The notes beneath the pieces were generated by a model, which saw nothing but the letters and a program-made list of their open reading frames with translations, ran no database searches and was not told where the DNA came from. A program made the position numbers and the translations under genes. 64,000 nt of DNA from Bacteroidales bacterium WCE2008 (GTDB lineage: Bacteria > Bacteroidota > Bacteroidia > Bacteroidales > UBA932): contig FUZM01000001.1 in the NCBI GenBank assembly GCA_900167925.1, positions 496,001 through 560,000 of the forward strand, written 5' to 3'. Below are positions 7,310-16,035 of this stretch, in pieces (the first letter of the stretch is position 1; each line of letters begins with the position of its first letter).

Positions 7310-8134
7310 TTAAGCCATTCTCTTAAGTTCTTCGACGAAAGACGGGAGAGTTGTGAGGTTGTAAACGCGAGGGATAATACCATAGGCTTCCTCCAGTTTA
7401 TTCTTAGCACTAAGCCAACCCTGCCCATCGGTTATCCATACAAATTCGTATTTCTTATTAGAGTTGATTTTTGGAGCAATATCTGAATATGAGCGCGCGA
7501 CTTCATTGGGTTTAGAACCGCCGTCATTGTAGAAGTTAGTCTCGATTAAGAAGATTTTGTCCTTTTTCCTTATGACAAAATCGAATCGTTTAAGGTCTTT
7601 CCCGAGTCCTTTTAAGTCATTAAATGTCGCACTATTGACCTCTTCTTCATAAACTACGTTGGCTTCAGCAAATACTTTTGCAACAGCTTCTGCCATTAGT
7701 TTTCCGGAGCGATTCTTTCGTGCATTTGTATCAAGACCGACCTCGACACCAAAAACATAATCAACAAGATTGGTAATTCTCTTTGAGCGAAACACTTCCC
7801 CTAACCCTGTACCCTCAATATATTTGCAGATACTATCAACATCATTGAAACAACTCTCTAAAAGTACTGGCTGAAGCTTTTCGTTCAAGACTAATTTCTT
7901 GTCCTTCTTTCTCACTGCCACAAGAATGTCTAAGACTTCGAAGGCCTTAGGATTCTCGTTATAGACCAACTCAACAGCTGCGCGTAAGTTATCCTTGCCG
8001 AGAAGGTAATTAAGTTGATTGAGCTTAACTGCAATCTTGGCAACGCTTGAAGAGACTTTGGAAAAATCAGTGAAGAAGCCCAGTGTTGCATTTGTCTCCT
8101 TTAACTGGGAGAGGAAAACATCAAATTCAGCCAT
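7310..8134 (-). CDS. DpnII-family type II restriction endonuclease (GATC)
   Basis: A 274-aa protein resembling DpnII/MboI. The N-terminus has the family phrase LKETNATLGFFTDFSKV (residues 11-27). A helical middle follows. The C-terminal core has RFDFVIRKKDKIFLIETNFY (183-202), in which D185 and the ETN at 198-200 take the place of the usual D...ExK residues, as I recall for this family. It lies 4 bp behind the dam-type methylase and 3 bp before the second methylase, so all three are probably co-transcribed. It should cleave unmethylated GATC. Confidence 0.88.
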   Translation of the reverse strand: MAEFDVFLSQLKETNATLGFFTDFSKVSSSVAKIAVKLNQLNYLLGKDNLRAAVELVYNENPKAFEVLDILVAVRKKDKKLVLNEKLQPVLLESCFNDVDSICKYIEGTGLGEVFRSKRITNLVDYVFGVEVGLDTNARKNRSGKLMAEAVAKVFAEANVVYEEEVNSATFNDLKGLGKDLKRFDFVIRKKDKIFLIETNFYNDGGSKPNEVARSYSDIAPKINSNKKYEFVWITDGQGWLSAKNKLEEAYGIIPRVYNLTTLPSFVEELKRMA

Positions 8135-8138
8135 AATG

Positions 8139-9050
8139 CTAAGCGTTAACTACGTTGGAAATCATTAATTCAGAGATAGCCCCGCGACCGGAAGCATCCG
8201 AGTTTATCATTCTCGCGGCAGAGACTCTCTTGATGAAGAAATGATTGTATAAAGTATCGAAGAAATTTTCGGAAGGATTGACATCCTTCGGGTCGGAATT
8301 GCTGGCCACAAACAGGGCCTTCTCCTTACTAATTTGGTCACAGAAGTCACGAAGACGAATCTGCTCGTCATCATCGAATCCTTCTTTCGCGTAGGACGTG
8401 AAGGAGGAAGTCTCCGTGATAGGCTTGTAAGGAGGGTCGAAATAGAACAGCGTGTTGGGGGCGGCGTAGCGTCCTGTCTCGGCAAAATCACCACAAAGGA
8501 TTTCCACCTTCTGCAGGACCTTAGAGCAGGCACGGAGGTTCTCAGCATCGCAAATGCGAGGATTCGCATACTTGCCATGAGGAACGTTGAATTCGCCCTT
8601 TGAGTTCACGCGGTAAAGGCCGTTGAAGCAAGTGCGATTGAGGAAGATGAACAGGGCGGCCGTTTCAACCGGAGTCGTCTTCTTCGTATTAAAACGAGCT
8701 CTCTTCTCTAAGAAATAAGCCTTGCGGCCTTCTGCCCCTAAGGGAATATATTCATCTTGAATATGAGCAAGTACCGCTGTCAATTCTTCGACATTCTCCT
8801 TGATAACTCGATAGGTACAGATGAGTTCCTGATTAATATCGTTGATTACAGCCCTCTCAATATTGGGATACTCCTGAAGAATCCAGAACATAACGGCACC
8901 ACCACCGACAAACGGCTCTACATACGTTACGTGCTGACGGGATGCGAAATCGCGAGGAAGCAATTTACGAACTTCATCCAGCAGTTGTGTCTTCCCTCCA
9001 ACCCATTTGATGAATGGCCGAGCTTGTGTTTTGTATTCAAACAGTCTCAT
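8139..9050 (-). CDS. dam: Dam-family GATC adenine-N6 methyltransferase (DpnM-like)
   Basis: A 303-aa alpha-class m6A methylase. It has the N-terminal PFIKWVGGKTQLL (residues 12-24), the AdoMet motif EPFVGGGA (45-52), FNGLYRVN (142-149) typical of the Dam target region, and catalytic FDPPY (204-208). It is the first gene of the three-gene operon and would protect host GATC sites. Its promoter at 9069-9098 itself contains a GATC site. Confidence 0.93.
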   Translation of the reverse strand: MRLFEYKTQARPFIKWVGGKTQLLDEVRKLLPRDFASRQHVTYVEPFVGGGAVMFWILQEYPNIERAVINDINQELICTYRVIKENVEELTAVLAHIQDEYIPLGAEGRKAYFLEKRARFNTKKTTPVETAALFIFLNRTCFNGLYRVNSKGEFNVPHGKYANPRICDAENLRACSKVLQKVEILCGDFAETGRYAAPNTLFYFDPPYKPITETSSFTSYAKEGFDDDEQIRLRDFCDQISKEKALFVASNSDPKDVNPSENFFDTLYNHFFIKRVSAARMINSDASGRGAISELMISNVVNA

Positions 9051-9068
9051 AAGTAATACATATTTCTA

Positions 9069-9098
9069 CAAAGTTACAAAAAGTTCGGATCGGTCAAA
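9069..9098 (-). promoter_or_regulatory. Promoter of the dam-DpnII-dpnA operon
   Basis: On the minus strand, TTTG (plus 9095-9098) and TAACTTTG (plus 9069-9076) are 18 bp apart. The spacer contains GATC at 9088-9091. The start codon lies about 18 bp downstream of the -7 box. Confidence 0.7.
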
Positions 9099-9216
9099 GT
9101 GAGAAGTTAAAAAAATGACAGAGCATAATAAGTGACATCCCATCAGTCGAATTTTTGCGGCAATAAAAGAAGCCAGGGTGGTGTCTATAAGACTTGAAGT
9201 GTACCGATTACTTTCA

Positions 9217-9600
9217 TTATTTCAGCACCTCCCAGAAACTTTCTGGCAACCAGATGTTGGCGAGGGGGAGGGCGGAGTGGAACATGGGGGCGATGTCGGA
9301 GGGGGTGTAGCCGGCGATGCCGCAGCCGATCGGGGTGACGAGGAATGTCAGTTCGGGGTGGTTGCGGGCGTAGTCGATGAAGCGGCGGACGGCGGCGCGG
9401 GTGCTTTCCAGGCCTTCCATGGTCGGGATGGCATAGGACTGGCCCTGAAGGCCTTCGCCAGCTCCCCAGACGGCCCCGAAACGCTCCATCGCGACACGGG
9501 CCGCTCCGCCCATATGGCGTCCCGCCTGATTGCTTCCAAATACGAAAATCTGGCCGGCATCAAGCTGAAAAATCAATGGCGGAGTGGTCCTGGATTCCAT
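9217..9600 (-). CDS. Macro-domain-like protein (A1S_2505 type)
   Basis: A 127-aa soluble protein. The block IFVFGSNQAGRHMGGAA (residues 18-34) and the later FLVTPIGCGIAGYTPSDIAPMF match the small macro-fold family often annotated A1S_2505-like and common in phages and bacteria. The FGSN..GRH.GGAA loop is where macro domains bind ADP-ribose-like ligands. No catalytic function is shown. It starts 7 bp after the TonB-like gene stop and is probably co-transcribed with it. Confidence 0.75.
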   Translation of the reverse strand: MESRTTPPLIFQLDAGQIFVFGSNQAGRHMGGAARVAMERFGAVWGAGEGLQGQSYAIPTMEGLESTRAAVRRFIDYARNHPELTFLVTPIGCGIAGYTPSDIAPMFHSALPLANIWLPESFWEVLK

Positions 9601-9607
9601 TGCCGAA

Positions 9608-10018
9608 TTAGATTATAAATTCAACAGAGAACGTGTAGATGACTTTTTGGGGACGTCCATTGACGGTGCCGCATTCCCATTTTGGAGAGGAAGACACTAC
9701 CCTTACTGCTTCTGCATCTATTGATTCGTAGACACCAGAGACGATATTGATGTCTTTGACCGTGCCGTCGACATCTACTGCGAAATTCAATATGACAGTT
9801 CCTTGGATTCCTTTTTTCAGTGCATCTTTTGGATAAGCAATGTGTCTGTTGACCCATTTTCTGAACTTGTCGGGATCTCCGCCTTTGAATTTCGGGGCTA
9901 CTCTTACTACATCAAGCTGTTCCAGAGAATCTATTTGTGGTTCGACAACTGGCGGCTCCTGGCAGAGAGCTGTCAGGGAAAACAGCACAAACAGTGCTGA
10001 AACAAGGATTTTTTTCAT
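9608..10018 (-). CDS. TonB C-terminal domain protein, exported
   Basis: A 136-aa protein with an N-terminal signal peptide (MKKILVSALFVLFSLTALCQ). A TonB-type C-terminal domain follows, with WVNRHIAYPKDALKKGIQGTVILNFAVDVDGTV and VVSSSPKWECGTVNGRP. It lacks the long Pro-rich spacer of a true energy transducer, so it may be an accessory periplasmic protein. The ATG at 10018 is chosen because the longer frame would translate the 32-bp repeats and has no signal peptide at its start. Confidence 0.78.
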   Translation of the reverse strand: MKKILVSALFVLFSLTALCQEPPVVEPQIDSLEQLDVVRVAPKFKGGDPDKFRKWVNRHIAYPKDALKKGIQGTVILNFAVDVDGTVKDINIVSGVYESIDAEAVRVVSSSPKWECGTVNGRPQKVIYTFSVEFII

Positions 10019-10070
10019 GATAAACGTGGTTTTTATTGCCGCGATAATAGCAATAATTACGCCATCGAAT

Positions 10071-10186
10071 GTTGGAAAAGTGGAAATTTTGGCCAAAAAT
10101 GCGTTGGAAAAATGGAAAAAATGAGTCAAAATGTGTTGGAAAAGTGGAAATTTTAGTCTAAATTGCGTTGGAAAAATGGAAATTGT
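10071..10186 (+). repeat. 32-bp tandem repeats directly before a DUF4143 ATPase
   Basis: Four units start with GTTGGAAAA at 10071, 10103, 10135 and 10167, exactly 32 bp apart. The typical unit is GTTGGAAAARTGGAAA, then a TTTTGGCC/AAAA-like segment, then TGC. The fourth unit is cut to 20 bp and runs straight into the ATG at 10187. The TTTTGGC...AAAA segment and GGAAA block echo the 33-bp repeats before the ATPase at 1478, although the units are otherwise different. No -7 box is obvious between the last unit and the start codon. Confidence 0.9.
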
Positions 10187-11533
10187 ATGCTTAAAAGGAA
10201 GATAGACAAGTACTTAAGAGACTACTACGAAAAGTCCAACAATGCGTTGCTGATTGCCGGCGCCCGCCAGGTCGGCAAGACGCATTCTATCCGGGAATTC
10301 GGCAAGACTTTCAAGAGTTTTATCGAGATCAACTTCGTCGAAAATCCTGATGCGGTAGGCTTGTTCAAGGACGCGGTGGGGAGCGATGATATATTGAGAC
10401 GTCTGTCTACCATCACTTCTGCTCCGATGATCAAGGGCGAGACCTTGATTTTCTTCGATGAAGTACAGGAGTGTCCGGACATCGTCACGGCAATCAAGTT
10501 CCTTGTAGAAGAAGGATCCTATCGTTACATTCTCAGCGGTTCGATGCTCGGCGTCGAACTCAGGGATATCCGTTCCGTCCCGGTCGGGTATATGGGCGTA
10601 AAAGAAATGTATCCGTTGGATTTCGAGGAATTTATATCCTGCGTGGGGATAAATGACGAAGTGATAGGGCTGTTGAGGACATCCTGGGCGGAAAAGAAGC
10701 CTGTCGATGATTTCATACATAAAAAGATGATGGAGCTTTTCCGTCTCTATCTTATTGTCGGAGGCATGCCTGCCGCCGTGAGTGAGTACATTGACAGCAA
10801 TAACCTGCAAAATGTGCTTGGCGTACAGAAAGAAATCGTCCAGATGTACAAAAAGGACATATCCAAATATGATCCTGAAAACAAGTTGTATATAGAAGAA
10901 ATCTTCAATCTGATACCGCCGGAACTCAATGCTAAAAACAAGCGCTTTATACTGAAGCGTCTTAACGAGAATGCAAAGTTTGAACGGTACGAGAACAGTT
11001 TCCTCTGGCTGAAAGATGCCGGCGTAGCCTTGCCGGTTTACAACATAGAGGAGCCCAAAGTTCCCTTGCTGCTTGCGCGCTCCAGGAACCTTCTCAAGCT
11101 TTTCCTGAATGACATAGGCCTTCTCGCCTCCCAGTATGCGGATGGGATTCAGATGCGCATCATCAAAGGCGACAAGGATATCAATTTCGGATCCATCTAT
11201 GAGAATGCCGTCGCCCAAGAGCTTGTCGCCCATGGTCTGGAACCATATTACTACAACAACAAGAAAAGGGGAGAGCTTGACTTTGTCGTCGAGATCGGCG
11301 GTAAAATCTTGCCTGTCGAGGTCAAATCCGGGAAAGACTACACTTACCACCGTGCTCTCTCCAATGTCATGGATTGCAAGGAATACAGTATCCCCGAAGC
11401 AATCGTCCTGAACAACGACAACATAGTCGTGGAGGGGCGGATTGTCTATGCTCCTGTCTATATGGTGATGTTCCTTGAGAAAGAGAATAATGTGCCCGTC
11501 AGTTATAAAGTAGATTTGACCGGGCTGAGGTAG
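10187..11533 (+). CDS. AAA_14/DUF4143 family ATP-binding protein (second paralog)
   Basis: A 448-aa paralog of the protein at 1478. It has Walker A GARQVGKTH near residues 24-32, Walker B TLIFFDEVQ near 85-93, the sensor-like LSGS near 115-118, FRLYLIVGGMPAAV in the middle, and the C-terminal GELDFVVEIGGKILPVEVKSG with D...ExK spacing. I take the ATG at 10187 (MLKRKIDKYL), which aligns with the start of the first paralog. The longer TTG-initiated frame would translate the last repeat. Function unknown. Confidence 0.88.
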   Translation: MLKRKIDKYLRDYYEKSNNALLIAGARQVGKTHSIREFGKTFKSFIEINFVENPDAVGLFKDAVGSDDILRRLSTITSAPMIKGETLIFFDEVQECPDIVTAIKFLVEEGSYRYILSGSMLGVELRDIRSVPVGYMGVKEMYPLDFEEFISCVGINDEVIGLLRTSWAEKKPVDDFIHKKMMELFRLYLIVGGMPAAVSEYIDSNNLQNVLGVQKEIVQMYKKDISKYDPENKLYIEEIFNLIPPELNAKNKRFILKRLNENAKFERYENSFLWLKDAGVALPVYNIEEPKVPLLLARSRNLLKLFLNDIGLLASQYADGIQMRIIKGDKDINFGSIYENAVAQELVAHGLEPYYYNNKKRGELDFVVEIGGKILPVEVKSGKDYTYHRALSNVMDCKEYSIPEAIVLNNDNIVVEGRIVYAPVYMVMFLEKENNVPVSYKVDLTGLR

Positions 11534-11556
11534 GTGCAGTGTATCAATAATTTTCT

Positions 11557-11564
11557 TATTTTTG
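11557..11564 (+). promoter_or_regulatory. -7 box of the diaminopimelate operon
   Basis: TATTTTTG lies 14 bp before the first start codon of the operon; the -33 box is poorly conserved. It is the only match between the ATPase stop and the operon. Confidence 0.5.
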
Positions 11565-11578
11565 TAGATTGGTAGAAA

Positions 11579-12568
11579 ATGGACACGAAATTATTCATAG
11601 AGATGCTTTCGATCGACTCGACCTCAGGGCAGGAGAGGGCGATGGGAGAGTTTCTTGTTTCATGTCTGAAGACCCCTGCCAACACAGTCGAATCATTCGA
11701 AGTGGGAGACGGCACAATCAACATCCTTGCAAAATGGGGCGAGCCGAAAGTGTACTTCTGCTCCCACATGGACACAGTCCCGCCTTACATCCCGCCACAG
11801 CTCCACTCCGACCGCATCACCGGCCGCGGCAGCTGCGACGCCAAAGGCCAGGTGTTCGCCATGTTCGAAGCATGCCGCAGGCTTGAGGCCGAAGGCCGCA
11901 CAGGGTTCGCCCTGCTCGTGCTCTCCGGCGAAGAGACCGGATCCTTCGGAGCGAAAGCCTACACCAGGGACTGCCAGGGCGGCGAAATCGTCATCGTCGG
12001 CGAGCCGACCGACAACCGCATGGTCACGGCCAGCAAAGGCACCAAATCCTTCGACGTCAGGATCCTCGGCAAGAGCTGCCACTCCGGCTATCCCGAGAGG
12101 GGCGTAAGCGCGGTCGAGAGATTCATCGACTTCATGGAAAAGGTCCGCACGACCGGCTTCCCTGAGGACAAGGTTCTCGGCCCGACCACCTACAACGTCG
12201 GTCTTCTCTCCAGCCCGAACCAGCAGAACATCCTCAGCCCGGAGCTGACGTTCAGAATCTACTTCCGGACGACATTCGCCAGCGACGCTGCGGTCTGCGG
12301 GTTCATGGAGTCCATGAAAAACGAATTCACGGAGATCACCGCCCGGGGCGGCGACACTCCGATGGAGTATCTTACCGTCGCCGGAATACCGCAGACGACA
12401 GTGGCTTTCGGCAGCGATGCTCCCCAGCTCCACAAGTTCTCCCGCAGGGCGCTTTGCGGCCCGGGATCGATACTCGTGGCCCATACCCCGGACGAATTTG
12501 TCTTGCTCGAAGACCTCGAAAAGGCCGCCGGGCAGTATGTAAAAATGTATAAAGAGTTGACGAAATAA
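11579..12568 (+). CDS. dapE: M20 metallopeptidase, probable succinyl-diaminopimelate desuccinylase
   Basis: A 329-aa zinc hydrolase of the M20/ArgE-DapE family. Metal and catalytic residues are visible: HMDTVPP (H63, D65), GRGSCDAKG (D87), SGEETGSFG (E118/E119), VGEPTD, and HTPDEF near the C-terminus. A dimerisation insert with KSCHSGYPERG is present. It is the first gene of an operon containing dapD and an aminotransferase, so it is the obvious desuccinylase giving LL-diaminopimelate. The length is slightly short for DapE (about 375). Acetylornithine deacetylase is the main alternative from sequence alone. Its stop overlaps the lysC start by 1 nt. Confidence 0.8.
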   Translation: MDTKLFIEMLSIDSTSGQERAMGEFLVSCLKTPANTVESFEVGDGTINILAKWGEPKVYFCSHMDTVPPYIPPQLHSDRITGRGSCDAKGQVFAMFEACRRLEAEGRTGFALLVLSGEETGSFGAKAYTRDCQGGEIVIVGEPTDNRMVTASKGTKSFDVRILGKSCHSGYPERGVSAVERFIDFMEKVRTTGFPEDKVLGPTTYNVGLLSSPNQQNILSPELTFRIYFRTTFASDAAVCGFMESMKNEFTEITARGGDTPMEYLTVAGIPQTTVAFGSDAPQLHKFSRRALCGPGSILVAHTPDEFVLLEDLEKAAGQYVKMYKELTK

Positions 12569-13722
12569 TGATAGTCATGAAATTTGGCGGCACCTCCGTG
12601 AAGGATGAGGCCGCGATTTCCAGAGTCATCGGAATAGTGCGCGGAAGGCTCGCGGAGAAGCCTCTGGTGGTAGTGTCGGCGATGTCCAAGGTTACCAGGA
12701 ACCTGTGTTCTCTCGGAGAGGCAGCCGCTGCCGGAAATGAGGCCGAAGTCTCCATGATACTGAAAGAACTGCGCGAGAGACATTTCGGCACCGCCGCCGA
12801 GCTGATGCAGGGCGGCCTGCTGGAGGAGACCAAGTCCAGGCTCGCGGAGATACTGGAGTCCCTCTCGGAGATGGCCGCGAAAGTCGCCGGGGCCGGGAAA
12901 CTCGACGACGACATGAACTCGGCGATCATCTCCTGCGGAGAGCTGATGTCTTCGATCATCGTCGGCGCTGCCATGAATGCCGCCGGACTGCGCTGCACAT
13001 GGCTGGACGCCAGGAAAATGATGACGACTGACTCTGCATGGCTCGCCGCCCGTCCGGATATGGACGCTACGGAGGCCAAGGTGCGGAAGGCTGTGGACGG
13101 TTCCGCAGAGGTCTTCCTTACCCAGGGCTTCATCGCCGCGGACACTGCCGGCAGGACTACGGTTCTCGGTTTCGAGGGCTCGGACTATTCGGCCGCCATC
13201 TTCGGGCGCTGTCTGGATGCGGCCAGAGTGGAGATATGGACGGACGTGGACGGCATCAGGAGCGCGGATCCGAGGATTGTCGAGGATACCTGCAGGATTG
13301 AGAGGCTGTCATACGCCGAGGCCGCGGAGATGGCCTACATGGGCGCGAGAGTGCTCCACCCGCTGACGATTTATCCCGCAAGGGAAAAGAACATACCTAT
13401 CCATGTGCTGAACTCAGCCAGACCTGACGGGGCCGGCTCCGTGGTATGCGGAGACTGCGCCGACATTCCGGAAGGACCGAAGTCGGTGGCCCTGATGACC
13501 GCCGCAGACCTGAAGGAGGTCGTTTCGATGGCCGCTTCTGACATGGACGGAAAATCCAGGATCTCGGTGATCGGCAAAGGCGTCGCAGCCGTGCTGGACA
13601 AGATCGGGAAAGTGGCCGGAGAGGCCGTGGTTTCGGAGAACGGGCTAAGCGCCAGCGTTATGGTCCCTGAAGCCGATGCCCGCAGGATAGTAGTAGAATT
13701 GCATAAATTATTGTTCGTATGA
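12568..13722 (+). CDS. lysC: Aspartate kinase, short form
   Basis: A 384-aa aspartokinase, first step from aspartate to lysine, threonine and methionine. KFGGTS is at residues 5-10, VVVSAMSKVTR near 33-43, GFEGSDYSAA and WTDVDGIRSADPR in the catalytic half. Usual monofunctional enzymes are about 400-460 aa with two ACT domains. Here only about 65-85 residues follow the catalytic part, room for one clear ACT domain (SRISVIGKGVA ... ), so feedback control may differ. The start overlaps the dapE stop by 1 nt and the stop overlaps dapB by 4 nt. Confidence 0.92.
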   Translation: MIVMKFGGTSVKDEAAISRVIGIVRGRLAEKPLVVVSAMSKVTRNLCSLGEAAAAGNEAEVSMILKELRERHFGTAAELMQGGLLEETKSRLAEILESLSEMAAKVAGAGKLDDDMNSAIISCGELMSSIIVGAAMNAAGLRCTWLDARKMMTTDSAWLAARPDMDATEAKVRKAVDGSAEVFLTQGFIAADTAGRTTVLGFEGSDYSAAIFGRCLDAARVEIWTDVDGIRSADPRIVEDTCRIERLSYAEAAEMAYMGARVLHPLTIYPAREKNIPIHVLNSARPDGAGSVVCGDCADIPEGPKSVALMTAADLKEVVSMAASDMDGKSRISVIGKGVAAVLDKIGKVAGEAVVSENGLSASVMVPEADARRIVVELHKLLFV

Positions 13723-14393
13723 AAGTGATGATATCAGGTTATGGCCGGATGGGCCATATGGTCGAGAAGGCCCTGGCAGCCAAGGGCGTCGAGTGCGCCG
13801 GCTGGACGGAGGACGTCGCAAGCGTCGACAAGGCTCTCGCCAAGGAGTGCGTCTGCATTGACTTTACGGTTCCGGAGGCTTTCCGGGCCAACTATAAGGT
13901 TCTTGCCGAGAACTTCAAGGCCGTCGTCGTGGGCACGACCGGCTGGTATGACATCAAGGATGAGATTTTTGCTTATTTCGAGAAATGCGGCACCCCGATG
14001 ATCTGGGCGTCCAATTTCTCCGTCGGAGTCAATGTCTTCATGGCTGCGGTGGACCTCGTTTCGAAGTATCTCGCCGACGAGGGCTACATGCCGTATATCA
14101 TGGAGAAGCATCATATCCATAAGCTCGACGCTCCGAGCGGCACTGCAAAGAGCCTTGCCGCTATCGTGGACGGGAACATGGGGCTGAAGACCGATGTCGG
14201 CGCAGTGCGCGTGGGCGAGCTTGCCGGTACCCATACGGTCGGCTTCGAAGGCAGCTGCGACCGCATCACCATGGAGCATGAGGCATTTTCCCGCGAGGGC
14301 TTCGCGATGGGCGCCGTGACTGCTGCCCAGATGACTGAAGGCCTGACCGGAGTGCATGAATTCAATGAATTATTCTTTAAAAAAAGACAATAA
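13719..14393 (+). CDS. dapB: 4-hydroxy-tetrahydrodipicolinate reductase
   Basis: A 224-aa NAD(P)H-dependent reductase. The nucleotide motif GYGRMGHM is at residues 7-14 (GxGxxGxx form), GTTGW near 72-76, and the substrate/catalytic loop EKHHIHKLDAPSGT at 129-142 has the conserved His pair and Lys. It is shorter than the ~270-aa enterobacterial enzyme but typical of compact Bacteroidetes forms. A 4-nt ATGA overlap with lysC suggests translational coupling. Confidence 0.94.
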   Translation: MKVMISGYGRMGHMVEKALAAKGVECAGWTEDVASVDKALAKECVCIDFTVPEAFRANYKVLAENFKAVVVGTTGWYDIKDEIFAYFEKCGTPMIWASNFSVGVNVFMAAVDLVSKYLADEGYMPYIMEKHHIHKLDAPSGTAKSLAAIVDGNMGLKTDVGAVRVGELAGTHTVGFEGSCDRITMEHEAFSREGFAMGAVTAAQMTEGLTGVHEFNELFFKKRQ

Positions 14394-14394
14394 A

Positions 14395-15258
14395 ATGAAC
14401 GAACTTAAAGGTCTTGGAACGGCTCTCGCCACTCCTTTCAGCGGAGGCCGCGTGGATTATGACAGCTATGTGAAACTTGTCACCAGGCAGGTTTCCAAGG
14501 GCGTGGATTTCCTCGTTCCTCTCGGAACGACTGCTGAGACTCCATGTCTCGACGACGACGAAAAGGTCGAACTCCTCAAGCTCACAAGAGAATTGTGCGA
14601 CAAGCCGGTGATCGCCGGCTGCGGCACCAATTCCCTTGCCGGGACTCTCCGCAACATCAAGCTTCTCGAGCCTTGCGGCCCGGATGCCTTCCTCGTAGTA
14701 ACCCCATACTACAACAAGCCTACCCAGGAGGGTCTCTACCAGTATTTCAAGGCGGTCGCCGAATCCGCCGGGAAGCCGATCGTGCTCTACAATGTGCCGA
14801 GCCGTACCGGCGTCAACATGAAGGCCGAGACGACCCTCAGACTCGCAGCTATCCCCAACATCATTGCGGTCAAGGAGGCGTCGGGCGATCTCAACCAGGT
14901 TCTGGAAATCAAGCGCAAGGCTCCTAAGGGATTCTCAGTGCTCAGCGGCAACGACGACCAGACTTTCCCGTTGATGGCCGGCGGTGCTGACGGTATCATA
15001 AGCGTTGTCTCCAACATCGAGCCGATGCTGATGTCGTCCCTCGTCAGGGCCCTCCAGGCCGGAAAGATCGAAAGGGCACGCGAGCTCAACGACAGGCTCA
15101 TTCCTCTCTACAAGGCATGCTTCGTGGAGAGCAATCCTATCGCCGTCAAGGGAGGACTTTCAGTCATGGGCCTTTGCCGGAACGAGTGCCGTCTGCCTCT
15201 TACCCCGGCGACCAGCCAGACCCTCGCATTGATGAAAGAAATTATCAAGGATCTTTAG
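14395..15258 (+). CDS. dapA: 4-hydroxy-tetrahydrodipicolinate synthase
   Basis: A 287-aa TIM-barrel aldolase that condenses pyruvate with aspartate semialdehyde. GTTAETP is at 44-50, the catalytic Tyr in LYNVPSRTG (Y132) and the Schiff-base Lys in IIAVKEASGD (K160) are all present. The ATG at 14395, one base after the dapB stop, is chosen; an in-frame ATG at 14356 lies inside dapB. Confidence 0.95.
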   Translation: MNELKGLGTALATPFSGGRVDYDSYVKLVTRQVSKGVDFLVPLGTTAETPCLDDDEKVELLKLTRELCDKPVIAGCGTNSLAGTLRNIKLLEPCGPDAFLVVTPYYNKPTQEGLYQYFKAVAESAGKPIVLYNVPSRTGVNMKAETTLRLAAIPNIIAVKEASGDLNQVLEIKRKAPKGFSVLSGNDDQTFPLMAGGADGIISVVSNIEPMLMSSLVRALQAGKIERARELNDRLIPLYKACFVESNPIAVKGGLSVMGLCRNECRLPLTPATSQTLALMKEIIKDL

Positions 15259-15261
15259 GAC

Positions 15262-16035
15262 ATGAACGCAGAACTCGAAAAATTCTACGATACCATAGCG
15301 AAGCTCGAAAGCGGCGAAGTCCGTGTCGCCGAGAAACGTGACGGGCAGTGGGTGGTGAACTCCTGGGTCAAGGAGGTCATCCTCAGCGGTTTCCGTTACG
15401 GCAATCTCACCGACATGACCGAGGGCCAGTTCTCCTTCTTCGACAAGGACACGATTCCGGTGCGCAAGTTCTCCGCCGAGGACAGGCTGCGCATCGTTCC
15501 GGGAGGCAGTTCGGTGCGTCGCGGAGCCTATCTCGCCCCGTCGGTCATCATGATGCCGCCGTCTTATGTGAATATCGGAGCATACGTCGATGAGAGCACC
15601 ATGATTGATTCCCATGCCCTCGTGGGCTCATGCGCCCAGGTCGGGAAACATGTCCATCTGTCCGCCGCGTCGCAGCTCGGAGGCGTTCTCGAGCCTGTCG
15701 GAGCCCTGCCGGTCATCATCGAGGACAATGTGTTCATCGGAGGAAACTGCGGCATCTATGAGGGCACGATCGTCAAGGAGTGGGCCGTCATCGCTACCGG
15801 AGTGATCCTGAACAAATCTACGGCAATCTATGATTCTACTACCGGAGAGTATATCCGGGCCAACGAGAATGGCCAGCTGGTCGTTCCTGAGGGAGCGGTG
15901 GTGGTTGCTGGCAGCCGTCCTCTTGCCAAGGGGCCGGGCGCCGAGGCCGGGATCCATGTATATACTCCGGTGATAATCAAGTATCGCGACACGCGAACCA
16001 GCGCTTCTGTCGCCCTTGAAGATGCTTTGAGATAA
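15262..16035 (+). CDS. dapD: Tetrahydrodipicolinate N-succinyltransferase
   Basis: A 257-aa protein with a left-handed beta-helix core of hexapeptide repeats ([38 protein letters not shown]) and an N-terminal helical cap. It transfers succinyl from succinyl-CoA to tetrahydrodipicolinate, which defines the succinylase branch. It lies 3 bp after dapA and overlaps the aminotransferase start by 1 nt. Confidence 0.93.
   Translation: MNAELEKFYDTIAKLESGEVRVAEKRDGQWVVNSWVKEVILSGFRYGNLTDMTEGQFSFFDKDTIPVRKFSAEDRLRIVPGGSSVRRGAYLAPSVIMMPPSYVNIGAYVDESTMIDSHALVGSCAQVGKHVHLSAASQLGGVLEPVGALPVIIEDNVFIGGNCGIYEGTIVKEWAVIATGVILNKSTAIYDSTTGEYIRANENGQLVVPEGAVVVAGSRPLAKGPGAEAGIHVYTPVIIKYRDTRTSASVALEDALR

Noticed and set aside
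10019-10129. Longer start for the TonB-domain protein
   Set aside because: It would translate repeat DNA and put the signal peptide in the middle of the protein.
10163-10186. TTG start extending the second DUF4143 ATPase by eight codons
   Set aside because: Those codons are the last 32-bp repeat; the ATG at 10187 aligns with the start of the paralog.
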